Shown: positions 59,813-64,000 of the stretch, one piece after another
Layout: the number at the start of each line of letters is the position of its first letter
Numbering within the stretch: position 1 is the stretch's first letter
Assembly (NCBI RefSeq): GCF_029689925.1
Contig: NZ_CP121445.1
Span: forward strand, 597,001 to 661,000
Reading direction: 5' to 3'
DNA length: 64,000 nucleotides
Origin: Anaerocolumna sp. AGMB13025
Lineage (GTDB): Bacteria; Bacillota; Clostridia; Lachnospirales; Lachnospiraceae
The notes under the pieces: model-generated
Told to the model about the DNA's origin: nothing
Databases searched by the model: none
What the model saw: the letters and a program-made list of their open reading frames with translations, nothing else
Position numbers and translations under genes: made by a program

Positions 59813-62392
59813 GTGAATCGCTTAAAAGTTACAGAAATAGAAGGAAAGGAAAAAGGATTAACAACGGAAGAAGTCATTGAATTACAAAAAAAGTATGGCA
59901 AAAATGAAATTATTACCGAACATAAAAAATTACTGATACAAAGGATCGGCACAGCCTTAGCGGAACCGATATTTTTACTTCTTATCCTGGCTTCCCTGAT
60001 TTATTTCCTGTTGGGTGAGGCAAAGGATGGAAGTATAATGCTTCTTTTTGTCTTTGGCATTGTCATTATGGATGTGGCACAGGAATGGAAAACGGATAAA
60101 GCCTTACATGCTTTAAAAAACCTGTCACAGCCCTTGGTATCAACTGTCCGTAACGGTGAAGTCATTCAGGTATACAGCATGGAGCTGGTACCAGGAGATA
60201 TTATACTGGCCAATGAAGGCTGCAGGATACCCGCAGACGGCTATGTATTATCTTCCCACGATTTTTGTATGGATGAGAGCTTATTGACTGGAGAGGCAGG
60301 AGAAGTATGGAAGATTCCGACAGCGGGAGCAGCTAAGAAGAAGGAACCGTTGGAAGTAACCCTGGAATCCGTCCATTATACAAAGCCGGACTATTGCTAT
60401 GCAGGAACCATGGTAATTCAGGGCAATGCGGTTATTTCTATTGATAAGACAGGGAATGAAACGGCTTATGGTAAAATTGGGCTAAACTTAGCAGAGATAA
60501 AACCCAAGGTAACGCCGTTGCAAAAACAGATGAAGGAACTTACCGGTTCTTGTACCGTAATTGCAATATTCCTGCTTTTTCTGGTTAGTCTGTTCACTTA
60601 CTTTAATCTAAAGGATTATGATCTTTTAGACCGGGTCATACAGAGTCTATTAGCCGGAATAGTTCTTACATTATCCATGATACCGGCAGAATTTCCAGTA
60701 ATCCTTACCGTTTTTTTATCTATGGGTGCTTTCAGACTTATGAAAAAGCATGCCTTAGTCAGAAGACTGACGGCGGTAGAGACTCTGGGAGCGGTATCTG
60801 TAATCTGTGTGGATAAAACGGGAACCATAACAAAAAACCAAATGACGGTTCAAGAGACATACCAATATGATTGCAGCGAAATCCACCTGGCCCAGATTGC
60901 TGGTATGGCCTGTGACGATACGCCCCATGACCCCATGGAAATGGCAATTATATCGTATTGTAATCAACTGGGGTTGGGTAAAGAAGAAGTATTTGGCGGC
61001 AGTTTCTTAAAAGGTTATCCCTTTACCCAGGAGTGTAAAACCATGACCCATGCCTGGAATCTGGCAGGAAAAATCCTCCTGGCAGCAAAGGGGTCACCGG
61101 AATGGCTCTTGGATCATTGTACCTTAACCGGTACAGAACGGGTCTTTGTGGAAGAACGAATGAAGCACATGTTTAAAAAAGGGCTGCGGGTTCTTGGTAT
61201 AGGAGTTATGGAATTAAAAGATGAGAACAGTATTCCGGATCAGCTTCACACCTGTACGTTTACCTTCTTAGGACTGCTTGGTCTTAAGGACCCTCCCAAG
61301 GATACCATTATAGAGGATATGAAACGATGCAGGGAAGCTGGAATACGGGTAATAATGATAACAGGAGATAATGGGGATACGGCAGCATCCATCGCAGAAC
61401 AAATCGATTTTGGCGGTAACCTGATTCCTGTAAATGGAAGAGAATTAGAGCAGCTATCAGACTCTGAATTACGGGAAACCGTAAAAAAAGTTAATATATT
61501 CTCAAGAGTAGTACCAGAGCAGAAACTGCGTATTGTAAAAGCCATTAAGGAAAATGGTGAGATTACTGCAATGACCGGTGATGGTGTGAATGATGCCCCA
61601 GCCTTAAAATATGCGGATATCGGAATCGCCATGGGTCTTAGGGGTTCTGAGGTAACCAGGGAAGCGGCCGATTTAGTACTCTTAGATGACAATTTCTCCA
61701 CTATTTTGGATTCCGTGGAGGACGGAAGAAGGATTTATCAAAATATCCGTAAAGCAATTGGTTATGTATTTACCATCCATATACCCATTGCCTTAATCTG
61801 CCTGTTTGGTCCTTTGCTTCATGTCCTGCCGGACCGGCTGATGTTGCTGCCGCTCCATGTGGTTTTACTGGAACTGATTATGAATCCAACCTGTGCGGCA
61901 GCAATAGAGCGGCAGCCGGGAGAATATGATACTATGAAAAAGAGCCCGAGAAATTCTCAAGAAAAGTTATTGAAAAAAGGTATCCTGCTTAAAAGTGCAG
62001 TCCAGGGAATTGCAATTTTTATCAGCTCTTTTGGAAGTTATTACGGATTTCTTCTAAGGAATCCAGACCGCCCGGATACTGCCAGAACCATTGGGCTTAG
62101 TATACTTATCCTATCCAATCTGTTATTAATTCCTGTGAATACCTCGGAAAAAGAATCTGCCTTAAAAGCTCTATGGCAGTTCAGAAAAGAAAAAGGTATC
62201 GTCTTTGTCCTGCTCACTACCTTCTGTTTACTCGTATTAATAATATACAGTCCATTGCACAAGGTTTTAAAGCTGAATCAGCTAAGTATGGCACAGTTCT
62301 TATATACTGTAATAGCAGCTTTTTTCTTCGTATTTTGGTATGAAATCGTAAAAAAGTTAAAAAGGTATAGCTTCATAAGAAAAGATAAGTAA
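59813..62392 (+). CDS. P-type (class II-like) cation-transporting ATPase
   Basis: 859-residue ion pump. Actuator motif LTGEAGEV, phosphorylation site ICVDKTGTITKNQ, nucleotide-site KGSPEWLL, hinge TGDGVNDAPALKYADIGIAMG. Ten transmembrane helices are apparent. The helix-4 ion motif reads MIPAEFPVIL in place of the IPEGLPA of SERCA-type pumps, and helix 6 has LLELIMNPTCAA, so the ion is not obviously Ca2+. With a NiCo riboswitch, divalent transition-metal efflux (Fe, Mn, Co, Ni) is the likely role. Start at GTG 59813, where GGAGGG is 6 bp upstream; the GTG at 59771 lacks a site. Confidence 0.9.
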   Translation: MNRLKVTEIEGKEKGLTTEEVIELQKKYGKNEIITEHKKLLIQRIGTALAEPIFLLLILASLIYFLLGEAKDGSIMLLFVFGIVIMDVAQEWKTDKALHALKNLSQPLVSTVRNGEVIQVYSMELVPGDIILANEGCRIPADGYVLSSHDFCMDESLLTGEAGEVWKIPTAGAAKKKEPLEVTLESVHYTKPDYCYAGTMVIQGNAVISIDKTGNETAYGKIGLNLAEIKPKVTPLQKQMKELTGSCTVIAIFLLFLVSLFTYFNLKDYDLLDRVIQSLLAGIVLTLSMIPAEFPVILTVFLSMGAFRLMKKHALVRRLTAVETLGAVSVICVDKTGTITKNQMTVQETYQYDCSEIHLAQIAGMACDDTPHDPMEMAIISYCNQLGLGKEEVFGGSFLKGYPFTQECKTMTHAWNLAGKILLAAKGSPEWLLDHCTLTGTERVFVEERMKHMFKKGLRVLGIGVMELKDENSIPDQLHTCTFTFLGLLGLKDPPKDTIIEDMKRCREAGIRVIMITGDNGDTAASIAEQIDFGGNLIPVNGRELEQLSDSELRETVKKVNIFSRVVPEQKLRIVKAIKENGEITAMTGDGVNDAPALKYADIGIAMGLRGSEVTREAADLVLLDDNFSTILDSVEDGRRIYQNIRKAIGYVFTIHIPIALICLFGPLLHVLPDRLMLLPLHVVLLELIMNPTCAAAIERQPGEYDTMKKSPRNSQEKLLKKGILLKSAVQGIAIFISSFGSYYGFLLRNPDRPDTARTIGLSILILSNLLLIPVNTSEKESALKALWQFRKEKGIVFVLLTTFCLLVLIIYSPLHKVLKLNQLSMAQFLYTVIAAFFFVFWYEIVKKLKRYSFIRKDK

Positions 62393-62417
62393 AGCCAGTT
62401 TATTGATAGAAATTTTT

Positions 62418-62520
62418 CAGGGGTTACCCTGTAAGAAATGCAGGCAGGCGAAAGGTTTTAGGTGCTTATATAGCCGAAGACTTTTCGTCCATTCTGTATA
62501 TTTTACAGGGCGTTTTATTG
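62418..62520 (+). promoter_or_regulatory. Leader or terminator with two competing hairpins
   Basis: CCCTG (62427-62431) can pair locally with CAGGG (62418-62422). Alternatively, as CCCTGTAA (62427-62434), it can pair with TTACAGGG (62503-62510), which is followed by CGTTTTATT. A GCGAAAGG../..CTTTTCGT helix lies inside. This is either the ATPase terminator or an attenuator for the secreted CAP gene. Confidence 0.5.
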
Positions 62521-62627
62521 GATATACTTGTGATGATTACCAATAACTAGTGGTTGAATAAGCATATTTATTATGTTAACCTTAGTGCGTAACTTAGTTG
62601 TAGATAGCAGATAGGAGGACATATCGA

Positions 62628-63578
62628 ATGAAAAAAACTTTAGTAACTTCCATGATCACGTTAACGTTAGTATCATCAACATTATTTGGAGGAAACCTGA
62701 GGGCTTTCGATGTTAACAACACAGCAGTAGCTGCTGCGGCCACTACAAAAAGCATTACGAATTGTAAACCAACCGTTAGTGTCAAAAGTACAACAGCTAC
62801 CACTGCAAATCTTAACATTAGTAAAGTAAGTGGAGCAGATTGCTACAATGTATACAGAGCTACTTCCCCGGATGGGTCTTATAAATGTGTTGGTACTACA
62901 AAGTCTACTAGTTATAAAGATACCGGCTTAAAAGCAAATAAGGCTTATTACTATAAAGTAAAAGCCTGCGACAAAGTAAACGGTAAAACTCTTGGAAGCA
63001 AGTTATCAAAGCAGGTAAAGGCAATCCCATGTAACAACGGAACGAAAACAATTGTATTAAATTCCTGTCCCAGCAATACCGATGTTAATTCAATTATCCA
63101 AAACGCTTTAAAGGGTACGACAACTACTAAGACACCGACAAAAACCCCTACCCCTACAAAAACCCCGACTAAAACAACGACACCATCTAACACAAGTACC
63201 AGTGACTCAAGCTTTGCTAATCAGGTTCTTAAACTTGTTAACGCAGAACGTGCAAAAGGCGGAGTATCCGCACTTACCATGTCCTCTCAGTTAACTGCAC
63301 CGGCTAATAAACGTGCGAAAGAAATCGTACAGCAATTCTCTCATACCAGACCAAACGGAACTCAGTGGTCAACCGTATTGGATGAGTTTAACGTAAGTGT
63401 AAGCGCAGCCGGCGAAAACCTTGCCTATGGTTATAATACTCCCGAAGCAGTTGTAGAAGGCTGGATGAACTCTCCGGGACACAGAGCTAACATTATGAAT
63501 CCGAATTTCCACAAGATTGGTATTGGTGTCTATAATAATAACGGAACGGTTTATTGCACCCAGTTATTCTCTAATTAG
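62628..63578 (+). CDS. Secreted CAP/SCP (YkwD-like) protein with FnIII domain
   Basis: 316 residues. Signal peptide (KKTLVTSMITLTLVSSTLFGG, probable cleavage near AVAAAA at 33-38), then a fibronectin III-like domain (about 48-142) with several cysteines. A Thr/Pro/Lys linker (TKTPTPTKTPTKTTTP) joins the C-terminal CAP domain (about 195-316). CAP motifs include LVNAERAKGGVSALTMSSQL, FSHTRPNGTQWSTVL, GENLAYGYNTPEAVVEGWMNSPGHRANIMN and IGIGVYNNNGTVYCTQLF. The family includes sporulation and cell-wall-associated proteins; activity is unknown. AGGAGG precedes the ATG. Confidence 0.92.
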   Translation: MKKTLVTSMITLTLVSSTLFGGNLRAFDVNNTAVAAAATTKSITNCKPTVSVKSTTATTANLNISKVSGADCYNVYRATSPDGSYKCVGTTKSTSYKDTGLKANKAYYYKVKACDKVNGKTLGSKLSKQVKAIPCNNGTKTIVLNSCPSNTDVNSIIQNALKGTTTTKTPTKTPTPTKTPTKTTTPSNTSTSDSSFANQVLKLVNAERAKGGVSALTMSSQLTAPANKRAKEIVQQFSHTRPNGTQWSTVLDEFNVSVSAAGENLAYGYNTPEAVVEGWMNSPGHRANIMNPNFHKIGIGVYNNNGTVYCTQLFSN

Positions 63579-63797
63579 TGTGGAATAACCACGGATAAAT
63601 TCAGACTAAATTACCTAACAGATAAACTACGGTAGATAGATACAATAGAGATATGTATTATTACAGACAGAATAGTGATTTATCAATAGAATAGATGTAT
63701 GGAAGAGAGTGTTGAAAATCGCCCCAGTGGTTAAATTCGCAGCGCTCTCTTTCATTTTATTTTGTAATATCCTAAGCGATCTGCTAATTATCGGGAA

Positions 63798-63817
63798 GCG
63801 AAGTACTAGTACTTCGC
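63798..63817 (+). terminator. Perfect 20-bp palindrome after the CAP gene
   Basis: GCGAAGTAC followed by its complement forms a strong short hairpin 220 bp after the CAP stop. It has no T-run, so termination is uncertain. 63579-63797 is AT-rich without features. Confidence 0.4.
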
Positions 63818-63834
63818 TGTATGTTCTGATATGT

Positions 63835-63901
63835 AAAAAAGGCTATCGTACTTATAGTGATATACTCCCCCATAAGAGGACACTATACTATCCGACAGCC
63901 T
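63835..63901 (-). terminator. Terminator of the minus-strand gene at the right edge
   Basis: On the minus strand GGCTGTCGG pairs with CGATAGCC and the stem runs into TTTTTT (63840-63835). It follows the partial gene ending at 63922. Confidence 0.75.
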
Positions 63902-63921
63902 ATCTAAAGTATTTAATTTAA

Positions 63922-64000
63922 TTATTCAACAATAGACCCATCTGTTGAGATGGTTACTACTTGCCAGGGTATCATTTTACCGCTGTTAATCAGAGCGGTC
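63922..64000 (-). CDS. C-terminal fragment of an unidentified protein
   Basis: The minus strand entering from the right edge is open in one frame and ends in TAA at 63924-63922, giving a C terminus of LINSGKMIPWQVVTISTD followed by GSIVE. A terminator follows 20 bp later, which supports a real gene end. The family is not identifiable from 25 residues. Confidence 0.55.
   Translation of the reverse strand, partial: TALINSGKMIPWQVVTISTDGSIVE

Overview
The window looks like a chromosomal segment of a low-G+C, endospore-forming Firmicute, most likely a Lachnospiraceae / Clostridium cluster XIVa species close to Lachnoclostridium phytofermentans. This is inferred from AT-rich composition, strong AGGAGG-type ribosome sites, a small acid-soluble spore protein, clostridial gene orders (tig-clpP-clpX-lon-ysxC; rho-rpmE-yqhQ-prmC-prfA), DUF4364- and DUF6145-like proteins typical of that family, and a GH94 cellobiose phosphorylase. 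I see no phage, insertion sequence, integrase, CRISPR array, tRNA or rRNA. Both edges cut genes on the minus strand.

Layout. 1-4.1 kb: ddl (minus), a 252-bp inverted repeat, a DJ-1/PfpI protein and a sodium:alanine symporter. 4.4-13.2 kb: a spore protein, glmM, then proteostasis genes (trigger factor, ClpP, ClpX, Lon) and the ribosome-assembly GTPase YsxC. 13.5-16.4 kb, minus: DUF4364, a TIGR01212 radical SAM protein and malic enzyme. 16.7-22.7 kb: rho, rpmE, yqhQ, prmC, prfA. 23-28.7 kb: a LytTR/DUF3021/ABC operon, a MATE exporter, a bare AraC-type HTH protein and methionine aminopeptidase. 28.9-38.8 kb: an rRNA/tRNA methyltransferase, NfeD + SPFH, an LtaS-like synthase, a patatin, argF, birA, a LiaF-like protein and a DUF6145-like protein. 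38.9-42.6 kb: coaX, dusB, a YvyF-like zinc protein, asd. 42.8-45.7 kb, minus: two single-pass membrane proteins with exported domains. 46.5-54 kb: cellobiose phosphorylase, adenine deaminase, an ECF S component, a YaiI protein and a PrdX-like deacylase. 54.3-62.4 kb: a heterodimeric ABC exporter, then a CDF exporter and a P-type ATPase, each behind its own NiCo (czcD) riboswitch. 62.6 kb onward: a secreted FnIII-CAP protein.

The most striking feature is in the leaders. Four unrelated genes (ddl, coaX, cellobiose phosphorylase, second ABC half) begin directly after copies of one repeated element ending in a shared SD/start-codon block. In three copies the two helices P1 and P2 interleave as 5'-P1-P2-P1'-P2'-3', a pseudoknot arrangement. 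Copies keep pairing while changing sequence (for example TGCCACA/TGTGGCA versus TGCCATA/TATGGCA), and most add a third, freely varying hairpin. At cellobiose phosphorylase the P1 module occurs three times in a row. A second leader family, also hairpin-hairpin-SD, precedes asd and yaiI and is triplicated at yaiI. I do not recognise either family. Other sequence oddities are a 54-bp tandem duplication of the prfA 3' end that preserves an in-frame UGA, 36-bp coding repeats in rho and the liaF-like gene, a 65-residue insertion in Ddl, and several long nested hairpins between genes.
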